Source: Pseudarthrobacter sp. NamE2
GTDB lineage: Bacteria; Actinomycetota; Actinomycetes; Actinomycetales; Micrococcaceae
Assembly: GCF_005796205.1 (NCBI RefSeq)
Contig: NZ_VAHN01000001.1
Span: 372,001 to 436,000 of the forward strand
DNA: 64,000 bases
Reading direction: 5' to 3'
Shown: piece after piece, positions 1-9,213 of the stretch
Layout: each line of letters begins with the position of its first letter
Numbering within the stretch: position 1 is the first letter of the stretch
The notes under the pieces: model-generated
What the model was told of the DNA's origin: nothing
Databases searched by the model: none
The model's input: only the letters and a program-made list of their open reading frames with translations
Made by a program: the position numbers and the translations under genes

Positions 1-74
1 TCGCCCTCCTCAGTGAAACCGGCGATCGAGGGTGCGCCGATGCGCGCCTTTTCGGTGGTTGCTTCGGCAGTCAT
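1..74 (-). CDS. sufD: SufD, Fe-S cluster assembly protein (N-terminal fragment, runs off the window)
   Basis: Only the first 24 codons are present; the rest lies beyond the left edge. The visible peptide begins [15 protein letters not shown]. Its ATG overlaps the TAA of sufB (TAATG, one shared base), so translation is probably coupled. SufD is the partner of SufB in the SufBC2D scaffold that builds Fe-S clusters in the cytoplasm. The call rests mainly on position directly after sufB in a suf operon, plus the family-typical short acidic start; too little sequence is visible for a domain match. Confidence 0.8.
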   Translation of the reverse strand, partial: MTAEATTEKARIGAPSIAGFTEEG

Positions 75-1537
75 TAACCGACGGATCCTTCCATCTGGAG
101 TTCGATGAGGCGGTTGAGCTCAAGGGCGTATTCCATGGGGAGCTCACGGGCGATCGGCTCGATGAAGCCGCGCACGATCATGGCCATGGCCTCGTCCTCG
201 GGCATGCCGCGGGACATGAGGTAGAACAGCTGTTCCTCACTGACGCGGGAGACAGTTGCCTCGTGTCCCAGCTGCACATCGTCCTCGCGGATGTCGATGT
301 ACGGGTAGGTGTCAGAGCGTGAAATGGTGTCCACCAGCAGCGCGTCGCAGCGCACGGTGTTGGCTGAGTGCTTGGCGCCTTCCCGGACCTGGACCAGGCC
401 GCGGTAGGCGGCACGGCCGCCGCCGCGGGCCACGGACTTGGAGATGATGGAGCTCTTGGTGTTCGGAGCGATGTGCACCATCTTGGAGCCGGTGTCCTGG
501 TGCTGGCCCTCGCCGGCGAACGCGATGGACAGGGTTTCGCCCTTGGCGTGCTCACCCACGAGGTACACGGCCGGGTACTTCATGGTGACCTTGGAGCCGA
601 TGTTGCCGTCTACCCATTCCATGGTGGCGCCCTCTTCGCAGACGGCACGCTTGGTCACCAGGTTGTACACGTTGTTGGACCAGTTCTGGATGGTGGTGTA
701 CCGGACGCGGGCGCCCTTCTTGACCACGATTTCCACGACGGCGGAGTGCAGCGAGTCCGAGGTGTAGATCGGCGCGGTGCATCCTTCGATGTAGTGGACG
801 TAGGAGTCCTCGTCGGCGATGATCAGGGTCCGCTCGAACTGGCCCATGTTCTCGGTGTTGATGCGGAAGTAGGCCTGCAGCGGGATGTCAACGTGGACGC
901 CCTTCGGGACGTAGACAAAGGAGCCGCCGGACCATACAGCCGTGTTCAAGGAGGCAAACTTGTTGTCGCCCACCGGAATCACGGTGCCGAAGTATTCCTG
1001 GAAGATCTCCGGGTGCTCCTTCAGCGCGGTGTCGGTGTCCAGGAATATGACGCCCTGGGCCTCGAGGTCCTCGCGGATCTGGTGGTAGACCACCTCGGAC
1101 TCGTACTGCGCGGCAACACCGGAAACAAGGCGGCTGCGCTCGGCTTCCGGGATACCCAGCTTCTCGTACGTGTTCCGGATGTCCTCGGGCAGGTCTTCCC
1201 AGCTGGCTGCCTGCTTCTCCGTGGAGCGGACGAAGTACTTGATGTTGTCGAAGTCGATGCCGGACAGGTCCGCGCCCCAGGTGGGCATGGGCTTGCGGTC
1301 GAAGTACTTGAGGCCCTTGAGGCGGAGGTCAAGCATCCAGTCCGGCTCGCTCTTCTTGGCCGAAATGTCGCGGACAACCTCTTCGTCGAGCCCACGGCGT
1401 GCGTTCGCGCCGACGTCGTTCTTGTCGGCCCAGCCGTACTCGTAGTTGCCGATGCCGTGCAGCTCGGGATTCTTTTCCAGAATCTCCGAGATCACAGTGT
1501 TTTCGGCTACTGCTTTCTCTGATAGTTGGTCCGTCAT
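74..1537 (-). CDS. sufB: SufB, Fe-S cluster assembly scaffold protein
   Basis: 487 residues starting [10 protein letters not shown], the usual length for actinobacterial SufB without an intein. The C-terminal half carries the SufB/D beta-helix core, including the stretches around [20 protein letters not shown] and [20 protein letters not shown]. SufB with SufC and SufD accepts sulfur from SufS/SufU and assembles [4Fe-4S] clusters. The frame stays open upstream, but the ATG at 1537 is the proper start: it shares one base with the sufR stop (TGATG) and family members begin here. It lies between sufR and sufD in one minus-strand operon. Confidence 0.95.
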   Translation of the reverse strand: MTDQLSEKAVAENTVISEILEKNPELHGIGNYEYGWADKNDVGANARRGLDEEVVRDISAKKSEPDWMLDLRLKGLKYFDRKPMPTWGADLSGIDFDNIKYFVRSTEKQAASWEDLPEDIRNTYEKLGIPEAERSRLVSGVAAQYESEVVYHQIREDLEAQGVIFLDTDTALKEHPEIFQEYFGTVIPVGDNKFASLNTAVWSGGSFVYVPKGVHVDIPLQAYFRINTENMGQFERTLIIADEDSYVHYIEGCTAPIYTSDSLHSAVVEIVVKKGARVRYTTIQNWSNNVYNLVTKRAVCEEGATMEWVDGNIGSKVTMKYPAVYLVGEHAKGETLSIAFAGEGQHQDTGSKMVHIAPNTKSSIISKSVARGGGRAAYRGLVQVREGAKHSANTVRCDALLVDTISRSDTYPYIDIREDDVQLGHEATVSRVSEEQLFYLMSRGMPEDEAMAMIVRGFIEPIARELPMEYALELNRLIELQMEGSVG

Positions 1538-2379
1538 CACGGCCTTTCTTGCTGATGGTTGATTTCTTCGACCAGGCCGGCGGGGGCTGCAGCGGGCCTT
1601 ATGGGCGCCAGGGCAGACAGCCTGCCTGTAGGAATGTGGGTGGTGCAGACATGCCCGCCGCGGGACAGCGTGGAGAGCCGGCGCACGTCCACGCCCACCA
1701 GCCTGGCGAACACCTCGGTCTCCACGTCGCAGAACACGGGGAACCGGGCTGCGAGCTGCTGGATGGGGCAGTGGCCCTGGCACAGCTGCACACTGGAAAG
1801 GGCAGCGGGAAGCGGGGCTTTGGCCTCGATGGACGCCGTGGAGGAAACGAAATTGTCGCGGGTCAGCGCTTCGGACAATGCCCGCGCGCGGTCCGCGATG
1901 TCCGGGCCGGCCTTCTCGATCTCGGGCGCATACCGCCGTTCCATGTCGGCAAAACGCTCGACGGCGAAAGCGCGGACGGCGTCCGGTCCGGCGACTTTTT
2001 GCAGCTGCTGGAGCGCCAGGGCCGCAATGGACAGGTAGTCATCGCCGAGACTGGACTGGCCCTGGGAACTGAGGACGTAGCGGCGGGCAGGACGGCCCGC
2101 GCCCGCGCCGGATTTCGCGATTCTCTTGACTTCGATGATGCCGGCACGGGATAAATGGTCCAGGTGGCGGCGCACCGCAGCCGGCGTGAAGCCGAGCAGG
2201 TCGCCAAGTTCCGCAGCGCTGACGGGTCCGTTCTCGAGGACCGCAGCCAGGACGCGGTCCCGGGTGCGCTCATCGGCGTCAGCCACCGGACCGGCGGCCA
2301 CAGGCCCGCGGTCTGCAGGGGCCGGCGGGGCCCCGTGCCCAGCAACAGGCACAGCAGTAGCATTACTCACGGAATACAC
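1537..2379 (-). CDS. sufR: SufR-type Fe-S-sensing transcriptional regulator of the suf operon
   Basis: 280 residues with an N-terminal winged helix (about 40-105; [27 protein letters not shown]) and a C-terminal cysteine cluster at C200, C204, C217 and C245. The C-x3-C-x12-C spacing fits the [4Fe-4S] site of mycobacterial SufR. Known SufR proteins repress suf when they hold a cluster and release it under oxidative stress or iron limitation. The gene heads sufR-sufB-sufD and its stop overlaps the sufB start. The start is uncertain: GTG at 2379 or GTG at 2370, neither with a clear ribosome site. A possible -10 (TAAATT, comp. 2396-2401) lies just upstream. Confidence 0.9.
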   Translation of the reverse strand: MYSVSNATAVPVAGHGAPPAPADRGPVAAGPVADADERTRDRVLAAVLENGPVSAAELGDLLGFTPAAVRRHLDHLSRAGIIEVKRIAKSGAGAGRPARRYVLSSQGQSSLGDDYLSIAALALQQLQKVAGPDAVRAFAVERFADMERRYAPEIEKAGPDIADRARALSEALTRDNFVSSTASIEAKAPLPAALSSVQLCQGHCPIQQLAARFPVFCDVETEVFARLVGVDVRRLSTLSRGGHVCTTHIPTGRLSALAPIRPAAAPAGLVEEINHQQERP

Positions 2380-2494
2380 AACACAATGATGTCGTAATTT
2401 AGTCCCCCGCTCCAGTAAGGGCAGGCTGACCTCAGCGGGCGGGTGTGCGCCAGCGCGGGTCCGCGGAAAATACTACATCCCGTAGAATATTCGG
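2380..2494. promoter_or_regulatory. Divergent promoter region between sufR and the ABC transporter
   Basis: This 115-bp gap separates divergent operons. On the plus strand a consensus-like TAGAAT (2483-2488) sits exactly 6 nt before the GTG of the ABC gene, the geometry of a leaderless transcript. It overlaps the right arm of a short inverted repeat CTAC-ATCCC-GTAG (2473-2485), a possible operator. On the minus strand TAAATT (2396-2401) could be the sufR -10. Which protein binds is inference; SufR is the obvious candidate. Confidence 0.5.
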
Positions 2495-3463
2495 GTGCGT
2501 TCTCCACAATCCCCCGTGCTGTCGATCAGCGGACTAATTAAGGATGTTGGCCCGCTGCCAAGCCTGGACGGCAAAATGCTGCGGGTGGTCAGCGGCATCT
2601 CCCTGACTGCCGAAAGGGGCCAGGTCACCGCCCTGCTGGGAGCCAACGGCGCGGGGAAAACCACCACGCTCGAGTGCGCGCAAGGCCTGCAGAAGCGCAC
2701 CGGCGGCAGCATTTCCCTGCTGGGCCATGATCCTGCCACGGCAGGGGCCGGGTTGCGCTCACGCGTCGGCGTGATGCTGCAGGACGGCGGGCTCCCGCCG
2801 TCGGCCCGCCCCATCCCCCTGCTGAGGCACATCGCCGGCCTCTACGCCAGGCCCTGGAATGTGGAAGAACTGGTGGGGCGCCTGGGCATCGACACCTTCG
2901 GCAGGACCACCGTGCGCAGGCTCTCCGGAGGCCAGAAGCAGCGGCTCGCGCTGGCTGCGGCCCTGATCGGCAAACCCGAAGTCCTCTTCCTGGATGAGCC
3001 GAGCGCGGGCCTGGATCCGCAATCCCGGCAGCTGGTGTTCGACCTGATTTCCGAGCTCCGTGACGGCGGGATGGGGATCATCCTCACCACGCACCTCATG
3101 GATGACGCCCAGCGCCTGGCGGACTATGTCTACATCATCGACAGCGGCCGGAACGTTGCCGAGGGCACGGTGCCGGAGCTGCTGCGGCGCAGTCCCGAGG
3201 TGGAGGCCGGGGCGGAGCACGTCAGGACACTGGTGTTCGAGGCACCATCCGGGCTCGATCTTTCCAGGGTGCTCCCGGCCGGCATCAACGTCTCCGAAAC
3301 CCGGGCCGGCAGCTATAAAGTCACAGGTCCGCTGATGCCCGCCCATCTCGCAACGCTGGCGGCATGGTGGGAAGCCCACAACATCATGCCCGGGTCAATG
3401 AGCCTGCAGGCGCGTAGCCTTGAAGACGTCTTTCTGGATATTTCGGGAAAGGACATCCGATGA
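2495..3463 (+). CDS. ABC transporter ATP-binding protein (ABC-2 type, next to ctaA)
   Basis: 322 residues. Walker A GANGAGKTT with lysine near residue 55, signature LSGGQ near 143-147, Walker B LFLDEP with D-E near 167-168, and the H-loop in ILTTHLMDD. The C-terminal 100 residues form the extra domain typical of daunorubicin-type ATPases. It forms an ATGA overlap with the permease gene, so the two make one transporter. As I recall, the same pair lies next to ctaA and opposite sufR in mycobacteria, suggesting a link to heme or respiratory assembly, but the substrate is unknown. The GTG start follows TAGAAT by 6 nt (probably leaderless). Confidence 0.88.
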   Translation: MRSPQSPVLSISGLIKDVGPLPSLDGKMLRVVSGISLTAERGQVTALLGANGAGKTTTLECAQGLQKRTGGSISLLGHDPATAGAGLRSRVGVMLQDGGLPPSARPIPLLRHIAGLYARPWNVEELVGRLGIDTFGRTTVRRLSGGQKQRLALAAALIGKPEVLFLDEPSAGLDPQSRQLVFDLISELRDGGMGIILTTHLMDDAQRLADYVYIIDSGRNVAEGTVPELLRRSPEVEAGAEHVRTLVFEAPSGLDLSRVLPAGINVSETRAGSYKVTGPLMPAHLATLAAWWEAHNIMPGSMSLQARSLEDVFLDISGKDIR

Positions 3464-4263
3464 CCCGGACTCCTGCCGGCGCTGCCGCCGCTGCAGCATC
3501 CGGCCACTCCGGAAGCGCCGGACAGCAGCCTGCCGCGCTGCCGAAGCGCGTACTGCTGCAGGGCAGGTACGAGGCCCTGGCGATGCTGCGCAACGGCGAG
3601 CAATTGATCCTTGCCGTTGTTTTGCCCCTGCTTGCACTCGTCGGCCTGACAGTGACGCCGCTCCTTGACGGAATGGGAGCCAGCCGGATCAACGTGGCGG
3701 TGCCCGGCATCCTTGCCCTGTGCGCCATGTCAACGGCTTTTACCGGGCAGGGCATCGCCACCGGTTTCGACCGCCGCTACGGGGTGCTCCGCTTCCTCTC
3801 GACCACTCCCCTGGGCCGTGGCGGGCTTATCGCCGGCAAGGTCATCTCGGTCCTGGCTGTCCTCTGCATCCAGGTGGCGGTGGTCTCCGCTGTTGCGCTT
3901 GCCCTGGGCTGGCAGCCGACGGCGGCGGGCTGGCTTCCCGGCCTGGCCCTCCTGGCGTTGGGCGCCGCCGCCTTCACGGCCCTTGGGCTGCTGGTGGCGG
4001 GCACCGTCCGGCCTGAGGCCACGCTTGCCATCACCAACCTGCTGTGGATCCTCCTTGGCGCGCTGGGAGGCATTGTGATCCCCGCTGACAAGCTCCCTGC
4101 AGCTGCGCAGCCGGCAGTGGGGTTCCTGCCTTCGGGTGCGTTGGGCGAGTCCCTGCGCGAAGCATTCCTTAACGGCGCCGTCGACGTCGGCGCCGCCCTC
4201 ATCCTGCTGCTCTGGGCCCTCGTGGCCGGGGCGGCAGCCATCCGTTGGTTCAAGTGGAATTGA
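3460..4263 (+). CDS. ABC-2 type transporter permease
   Basis: 267 residues with about six hydrophobic segments (for example LILAVVLPLLALVGLTVTPL and the C-terminal ALILLLWALVAGAAAI), preceded by an Ala/Pro-rich cytoplasmic N-terminus of about 30 residues. This is the membrane subunit for the ATPase immediately upstream, whose stop it overlaps by 4 nt. It is followed within 8 nt by ctaA, so the three are almost certainly co-transcribed. The substrate cannot be inferred from sequence; context suggests cytochrome oxidase or heme-related export. Confidence 0.85.
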   Translation: MTRTPAGAAAAAASGHSGSAGQQPAALPKRVLLQGRYEALAMLRNGEQLILAVVLPLLALVGLTVTPLLDGMGASRINVAVPGILALCAMSTAFTGQGIATGFDRRYGVLRFLSTTPLGRGGLIAGKVISVLAVLCIQVAVVSAVALALGWQPTAAGWLPGLALLALGAAAFTALGLLVAGTVRPEATLAITNLLWILLGALGGIVIPADKLPAAAQPAVGFLPSGALGESLREAFLNGAVDVGAALILLLWALVAGAAAIRWFKWN

Positions 4264-4270
4264 GAGAATC

Positions 4271-5215
4271 GTGAGCACGGCATCACGCCTTCCCCAGCTG
4301 GCCGGCCGCCTGGTATCCAGGCTGCCCCGGACCGTAGACATCCGGGTCCGGCGGCTCGCTGTCGCATCCTTGATTGGCCAGACCGTGCTGGTGGTTACCG
4401 GCGGTGCCGTCCGCCTGACCGCGTCCGGCCTGGGCTGCCCGACGTGGCCGCGCTGCACCGACACGTCGCTGGTCAACACCCCGGAAATGGGCATCCACGG
4501 GTTCATCGAGTTCGGCAACAGGCTGCTTACCTTTGCCCTGGCCGCGGTCGCCGCGCTCATGCTGGTGTACCTGTGGAACCTCCGCAGGGAGCGCAGGGAC
4601 CTCTTCCTTCTTGCGCTTGGCCTCCTGGCGAGCATCCCCGCCCAGGCCGTCATCGGCGGCATCACCGTCCTGACTCACCTCAACCCGTGGGTGGTGGGGT
4701 TGCACTTCCTGGTGTCCATGTCCCTGGTGGTGTTCGCCACGCTCCTCGTAAACCGGGCCTTCGGCAGGACAGGCCGGTTTATGGCCGTCCGGCACCCCGC
4801 CCTGCCGGGCGTCATGCGTCCGGTAACTGCCGCCGTCGCGCTTTTTTCCGCCCTTGCGGTGATGCTGGGAGTAGTGGTCACTGGTGCCGGCCCGCACGCC
4901 GGCGACGCGGACGCCCCCCGGAACGGGCTGGACTGGGACCTCTTTTCGCACATCCATGCAGTCCCCGCCTACCTGATCACCATCGGCACCGTGGCGGCAC
5001 TGGCGCTGGTGTTCCTGCGCCGGATCACCGGCCCGTTCCGCAATGCTGTCCTGGGGCTGCTCGCTGTGACGGTGCTGCAGGCCATCATCGGCTTCACGCA
5101 GTACTACAACGGTATTCCGGTCCTGCTGGTGGGAGCCCACATGCTGGGGGCCGCACTGCTGATGGCCGCGGCAACCAACGCCTGGGACATCGCCCGTTCC
5201 AGCCCTGTCCAGTAA
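4271..5215 (+). CDS. ctaA: Heme A synthase (COX15/CtaA family)
   Basis: 314 residues, about eight transmembrane helices. It converts heme O to heme A for the aa3 cytochrome c oxidase, in the plasma membrane. Family features visible are the conserved loop GGAVRLTASGLGCPTWPRC, the heme-ligand histidines in HGFIEFGNR and LHFLVSMSL, and the later LFSHIHAVPAYL and VGAHMLGA histidines. The frame is open further upstream, but the GTG at 4271 (GAGAGAATC upstream) gives the normal length. It ends the ABC-ABC-ctaA operon and is followed by a strong terminator. Its partner enzyme CtaB is encoded nearby at 7.8 kb. Confidence 0.95.
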   Translation: MSTASRLPQLAGRLVSRLPRTVDIRVRRLAVASLIGQTVLVVTGGAVRLTASGLGCPTWPRCTDTSLVNTPEMGIHGFIEFGNRLLTFALAAVAALMLVYLWNLRRERRDLFLLALGLLASIPAQAVIGGITVLTHLNPWVVGLHFLVSMSLVVFATLLVNRAFGRTGRFMAVRHPALPGVMRPVTAAVALFSALAVMLGVVVTGAGPHAGDADAPRNGLDWDLFSHIHAVPAYLITIGTVAALALVFLRRITGPFRNAVLGLLAVTVLQAIIGFTQYYNGIPVLLVGAHMLGAALLMAAATNAWDIARSSPVQ

Positions 5216-5233
5216 CTGCCCCAGCTTCCAACA

Positions 5234-5268
5234 GAGCGCCCCGGTTCCGCCGAACCGGGGCGCTCTTT
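5234..5268. terminator. Bidirectional Rho-independent terminator (ctaA / SulP-carbonic anhydrase)
   Basis: A perfect 14-bp stem, GAGCGCCCCGGTTC (5234-5247) with GAACCGGGGCGCTC (5252-5265), loop CGCC, followed by TTT. It lies between the convergent ends of ctaA and the SulP-CA gene and can serve both. Confidence 0.85.
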
Positions 5269-5290
5269 GTGCTTGTGGGCTGCGCCAGGA

Positions 5291-7591
5291 TCAGCGGGCA
5301 GTGGCGGCCCCGGCCGCAGCTGGATGCGACGGATCGAGGAACTTGATTCCGGACGTGGTCACCAGCAGTACCCGCGCGCTGCCGATATCGTAGAACAAGC
5401 CCGTGGCCTGCAGCGCACCCCGGGTGAGCGCAGGACCCACCACCGGATGGGATTCCAATTTGGCAAGCTGCACGGCCACGTTGACCATTCCCAGCTGGTC
5501 CAGCCGGCTATATCCCGCTTCTGCCGCCGCCAGCGCCACCGGATGCCCGTCCTGCAGTTCGCGGTAGCTTGGCCGGGCGTGGTCCAGCCAGGCATCGAAT
5601 CCCGCCCCCAAAGACGGCCCGGTGTCCCCGCCGGCGTCCGCGATGACCGCCTTCATGGCCCCGCAGTTCGAGTGGCCGCAAATCACAATCGAGTCCACAT
5701 CCAGACCTTTGACGGCAAAGGACAGCACGGCATCGATCGATGCGTCCCGGCCGTCCCGGCACACCACGTTGCCGATATTGCGCAGGGTCAGCAGGTCCCC
5801 CGGGCCGCTGCTGGTGATCAGGTTCGGATTCACCCGTGAGTCGACGCAGGCCACGAACAGGGTGTCCGGGTCCTGGCCGTCGGTCAGGTCCTGCACCATG
5901 GGCCGGACCTTGTCGGCGAAGCGCCGGTGGTACTTGTCGATTCCGTGGAGGATGGAGTATTTCGGCTCCACATCCTGGCCGGGTCCGCCGGGCTTCCGGG
6001 ACGCCCGTGGCGGCAGGGGCAGTTCGCTGGCTTCCTGCCGTTTCGGCGCCTGATGCTCGGCATCCCGGAACAGGGTGTTGCCGTGTTCCTCGACAAGGAC
6101 GGTCCCGCCGGATGCCTCATACTGCTTCCGCCACGCGACGACGGCCTCGCGGAAGGCGTGGTCCAGGTAGTCGGCGTTCAATTCCACCACTACGTCCCTG
6201 CCTTCCGGGACGGACTGCAGCACCCGGTTCAGGCGCGGCAAGGCGAAGAAGCTGCATGATCCGGTAATAGCCACCCGCCACAGGACCGATGGCGGCACGG
6301 GCGGGTGCGCGTGCACCGACGCCCGCAGCACCCGCCACAACACGCTGGCCGCAGCCAGCGCCAGCCCGATGAGGACGCCTTCGAGCAGGTTGAGGAAGAC
6401 GACGCAGGCCAGCGTCACGGTGTAGATCAGCAGGTCACCGGTGCGCATGCTGGTCCGGATGTCCGCCACCTTGATCAGCCGCGCGCCGATCACCATCAGC
6501 AGTCCGGCCAGCACGGCGAGCGGGATCAGCTGGATGAGTCCCGCAAAGAAAGCCGAGAAGGTGAGGACCCACACGCCGTGCAGGAATGCGGACGCCCGGG
6601 TGGCTGCACCGGCTTCAACGTTGGTGGCACTGCGGACAATAACCCCTGTCACGGGGAGGCCGCCCAGGGTGCCCGAGACTATGTTGGCGGCTCCCTGACC
6701 CAAAAGTTCGCGGTTGAGGTTGGTGCGGCGGCCGTTGTGCATCTTGTCCACTGCCACGGCGGACAACAGGGATTCGATGCTGGCGATCAGGGCCATCGAG
6801 AGGACGGCGAACGCAACGGCACGCCAGTTGCCTTCGGGCAGTTCCGGCAGCGCGATGGCGTCGAGGATGGAGCCGGTGAAGGATATGCGCTCCACGGAGG
6901 GGGCAAACGCCACGGACAGAGCTGTGCCGGCAACGACGGCGGCCAGCGGCCCGGGCACACTGCGCACGGGACCGGGAAGGTGCTTCCAGCCCAGGAGGAT
7001 CACCACGACGGCGAGGCCCAGCAGTGCGGCGTGCAGTTCGACGTTCGTGATGGCGGCAGGCAGGGCGCTCAGGTTTTCGAGGGCCGAACCGGCAGGCTGC
7101 GATCCGAGCAGGACGTGGACCTGCTGCAGCATGATCGTGATGCCGATTCCGGCCAGCATCGCCTTCACCACCACGGGTGAGACCGCCAGGGCAGCCCTGC
7201 CCACCCGGCTGACGCCGAGCAACAGCTGGACGGCGCCGGCACCGGCCGTGATCAGGCAGGTTACCTGCCAGCCGAATTCCTGGACCAAACCGGCGACAAT
7301 GACGGTGAGCCCGGCGGCAGGGCCGCTCACCTGCAGCGGGGAACCCCCCAGGCTGCCGGCAACGATGCCCCCGACGGCAGCCGCGATGAGGCCGGCCATC
7401 ACGGGGGCACCGGAGGCCGCCGCGATGCCAAGGCTTAGCGGCAGGGCAACAAGGAACACCACAAGGGATGCGGGAAGGTCGGCCCTCAGTTGGCCGGCGA
7501 AGCGGGACACCTTTCGTGCAGGAGGGATACCAGCGGGCTTACCCGGCGGACTATGGCTGGGAGCGGTGGACGGATCTGATGCCTGTGCCAT
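5291..7591 (-). CDS. SulP-family anion transporter fused to beta-carbonic anhydrase
   Basis: 766 residues in three parts. Residues 30-430 are a SulP permease with many transmembrane helices and the family stretch GGSPLQVSGPAAGLTV. About 430-520 is a STAS-like cytoplasmic segment. About 545-766 is a beta-class carbonic anhydrase with its zinc and catalytic dyad residues: C582, D584 and R586 (CVDSR), H640 and C643 (HSNC). Fused SulP-CA proteins are known and are thought to couple bicarbonate uptake or efflux to CO2 hydration; transport of sulfate is an alternative. The ATG at 7591 has a good ribosome site (AAAGGAAG). Upstream lies a striking palindrome (7640-7658). The gene stands alone, convergent with ctaA. 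Confidence 0.93.
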   Translation of the reverse strand: MAQASDPSTAPSHSPPGKPAGIPPARKVSRFAGQLRADLPASLVVFLVALPLSLGIAAASGAPVMAGLIAAAVGGIVAGSLGGSPLQVSGPAAGLTVIVAGLVQEFGWQVTCLITAGAGAVQLLLGVSRVGRAALAVSPVVVKAMLAGIGITIMLQQVHVLLGSQPAGSALENLSALPAAITNVELHAALLGLAVVVILLGWKHLPGPVRSVPGPLAAVVAGTALSVAFAPSVERISFTGSILDAIALPELPEGNWRAVAFAVLSMALIASIESLLSAVAVDKMHNGRRTNLNRELLGQGAANIVSGTLGGLPVTGVIVRSATNVEAGAATRASAFLHGVWVLTFSAFFAGLIQLIPLAVLAGLLMVIGARLIKVADIRTSMRTGDLLIYTVTLACVVFLNLLEGVLIGLALAAASVLWRVLRASVHAHPPVPPSVLWRVAITGSCSFFALPRLNRVLQSVPEGRDVVVELNADYLDHAFREAVVAWRKQYEASGGTVLVEEHGNTLFRDAEHQAPKRQEASELPLPPRASRKPGGPGQDVEPKYSILHGIDKYHRRFADKVRPMVQDLTDGQDPDTLFVACVDSRVNPNLITSSGPGDLLTLRNIGNVVCRDGRDASIDAVLSFAVKGLDVDSIVICGHSNCGAMKAVIADAGGDTGPSLGAGFDAWLDHARPSYRELQDGHPVALAAAEAGYSRLDQLGMVNVAVQLAKLESHPVVGPALTRGALQATGLFYDIGSARVLLVTTSGIKFLDPSHPAAAGAATAR

Positions 7592-7639
7592 GGTTTCTTC
7601 CTTTGCTCAGCGGGCAGGATCAAAACCACGGTAACCGGG

Positions 7640-7658
7640 CTGTCACCGTTGGTGACAG
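7640..7658. promoter_or_regulatory. Perfect palindrome, probable operator of the SulP-carbonic anhydrase gene
   Basis: CTGTCACC (7640-7647), GTT, GGTGACAG (7651-7658): a perfect 8-bp inverted repeat with a 3-nt centre, 49 bp before the start codon. Further TGACA/TGTCA pentamers lie at 7665, 7674 and 7683, so several half sites cluster in about 50 bp. The regulator is not identifiable from sequence. Confidence 0.5.
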
Positions 7659-7754
7659 CAAACGTGACAAGCATGACAAAAGTGTCACACAGAGGAACCG
7701 TCGCTGGCCCGGGAACGTTGAGGACAGGACCGTCGGCTGCCTGCTGGCATGGCA

Positions 7755-7799
7755 CAAAAAGACGCCGCCCCGGACCTAAGAGTCCGTGGCGGCGCCGTT
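7755..7799 (-). terminator. Rho-independent terminator of ctaB
   Basis: Read on the minus strand after the ctaB stop: GGCGCCGCCACGGAC, loop TCTTAG, GTCCGGGGCGGCGTC, then TTTTTGTG. The long GC-rich stem has minor mismatches and a clear U-run. Confidence 0.85.
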
Positions 7800-7819
7800 G
7801 GGAATTGGGGTGGCGGTGC

Positions 7820-8782
7820 CTAGCCGGCTGCCATCACGGCGGGACCGATGAAAGGGTCAACGGCGAGGGCAATAAAGAGGAGGGTGAGGTAGCTGATGGA
7901 GCCGTGGAAGACCTTCATGGCCCGCTTGCCGGAGATGTCCTCACGCTGGGCCTGGTTGTACAGGGAGTGTGACTCGTAGAGGAACCATGCCCCGGCCAGG
8001 ACCGCCGTTGCCGTGTAGACCCAGCCCGCGCCGCCGGCCGGAACCATCAGGAGTGAGCAGGCCACCATGGCCCAGGCGTAGAGGACCACCTGGACGGAGA
8101 CCACCTTGGCGCCGGCGATGGCGCCCAGCATGGGCACGTTGGCGTTCCGGTAGTCCTCGCCGTACCGCATGGACAGGGGCCAGTAGTGCGGGGGTGTCCA
8201 CAGGAAGATGACCATGAAGAGGATGATTGCGGGCCAGTCCACGGAAGTGGTGACGGCGGCCCACGCGATGAGGACCGGGAAGCATCCTGCCGCCCCGCCC
8301 CACACAATGTTCTGGGCCGTACGCCGCTTGAGGATCATTGTGTAGATGACCACGTAGAAGAAGATTGCCCCCAGGCCGAGCCATGCCGACAAAGGATTCG
8401 CCCCGAACCACAGGATGGCGATGGCGGCCGCGCCGAGCACCCAGGAGAAAACCAGGGCCTCGCGAGGCGTGACCTCACCAGTGACCAGGGGCCGGTTTTC
8501 GGTGCGGTGCATCAGTTTGTCGATGTCACGGTCGATATAGCAGTTGAAGGCCCCTGCGCTGCCGGCCGCAAACGCGCCGCCAACAAGCGTGGCAAGGATC
8601 AGCCCGATCGAGGGGAAGCCGCGCTCCGCGTAGATCATGGTGGGCAGCGTGCTTACCAGCAGCAGCTCGATGACCCGCGGCTTGGTGAGGGCGAGATACG
8701 CCTTTGCCTTACGGGCAAACCCGGCACCTGATGCCCGGGATGCGTTCAGCGGCGTATCTGTTGTGCTCACGGTGGCAGTCAC
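7820..8782 (-). CDS. ctaB: Heme O synthase (protoheme IX farnesyltransferase)
   Basis: 320 residues with about nine transmembrane helices of the UbiA prenyltransferase superfamily. It joins farnesyl diphosphate to heme B to give heme O, the substrate of CtaA. The two prenyltransferase motifs are clear: [15 protein letters not shown] near residue 85 and, later, [11 protein letters not shown]. The frame extends upstream to 8866, but GTG at 8782 or GTG at 8770 fits family length better; neither has a strong ribosome site. It is transcribed divergently from the tkt operon and has its own terminator. Confidence 0.93.
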   Translation of the reverse strand: MTATVSTTDTPLNASRASGAGFARKAKAYLALTKPRVIELLLVSTLPTMIYAERGFPSIGLILATLVGGAFAAGSAGAFNCYIDRDIDKLMHRTENRPLVTGEVTPREALVFSWVLGAAAIAILWFGANPLSAWLGLGAIFFYVVIYTMILKRRTAQNIVWGGAAGCFPVLIAWAAVTTSVDWPAIILFMVIFLWTPPHYWPLSMRYGEDYRNANVPMLGAIAGAKVVSVQVVLYAWAMVACSLLMVPAGGAGWVYTATAVLAGAWFLYESHSLYNQAQREDISGKRAMKVFHGSISYLTLLFIALAVDPFIGPAVMAAG

Positions 8783-9213
8783 CCGTTCTGTGTGGCAGTT
8801 GTGTCTGGCGGTGCAGCAGCGGGCGGCTGGAAGGCCCGCTGCCCGGCGTTGGCCTCCGAATATCATACCGTGCCGCCACCCTCCGCCCCACCGCTGATAT
8901 GCGCATTTGATCGGTGGAACGCCAATTCGAGCAGATTAACTCACCCTCACTGCAGGCCGATTCACAAAAGGGGAAATTGCGTCCAAAACGTGAGATTTGA
9001 GCCGCCCGGAGGGTGGAATAGAGCTAAGCTGTCACCAGATCAGCACGCAGCAAGGAAGCGGTGGAAAACGCATTCCCACGCTGTTCGGCGACTGAACGAC
9101 AGACCAACATTTCGATGGCGACTGGTTACACACCGCAACGGGCGCCACACTGCGCTCCTACAACCGGACCCGGTGTGGCCGCTGCCATCAGCACAGAGAG
9201 GGGCCCGGTTTTC
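8783..9213. promoter_or_regulatory. Divergent intergenic region between ctaB and tkt (431 bp)
   Basis: No gene is supported here. TTGAGC (8997-9002) and TAGAGC/TAAGCT (9019-9030) form a plausible plus-strand promoter. It is followed by AAGGA (9052-9056) and an in-frame GTG at 9061 that would add 51 residues to the transketolase. If translation instead starts at 9214, the tkt mRNA has a leader of about 175 nt. I saw no riboswitch-like motif in the remainder. Confidence 0.4.
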
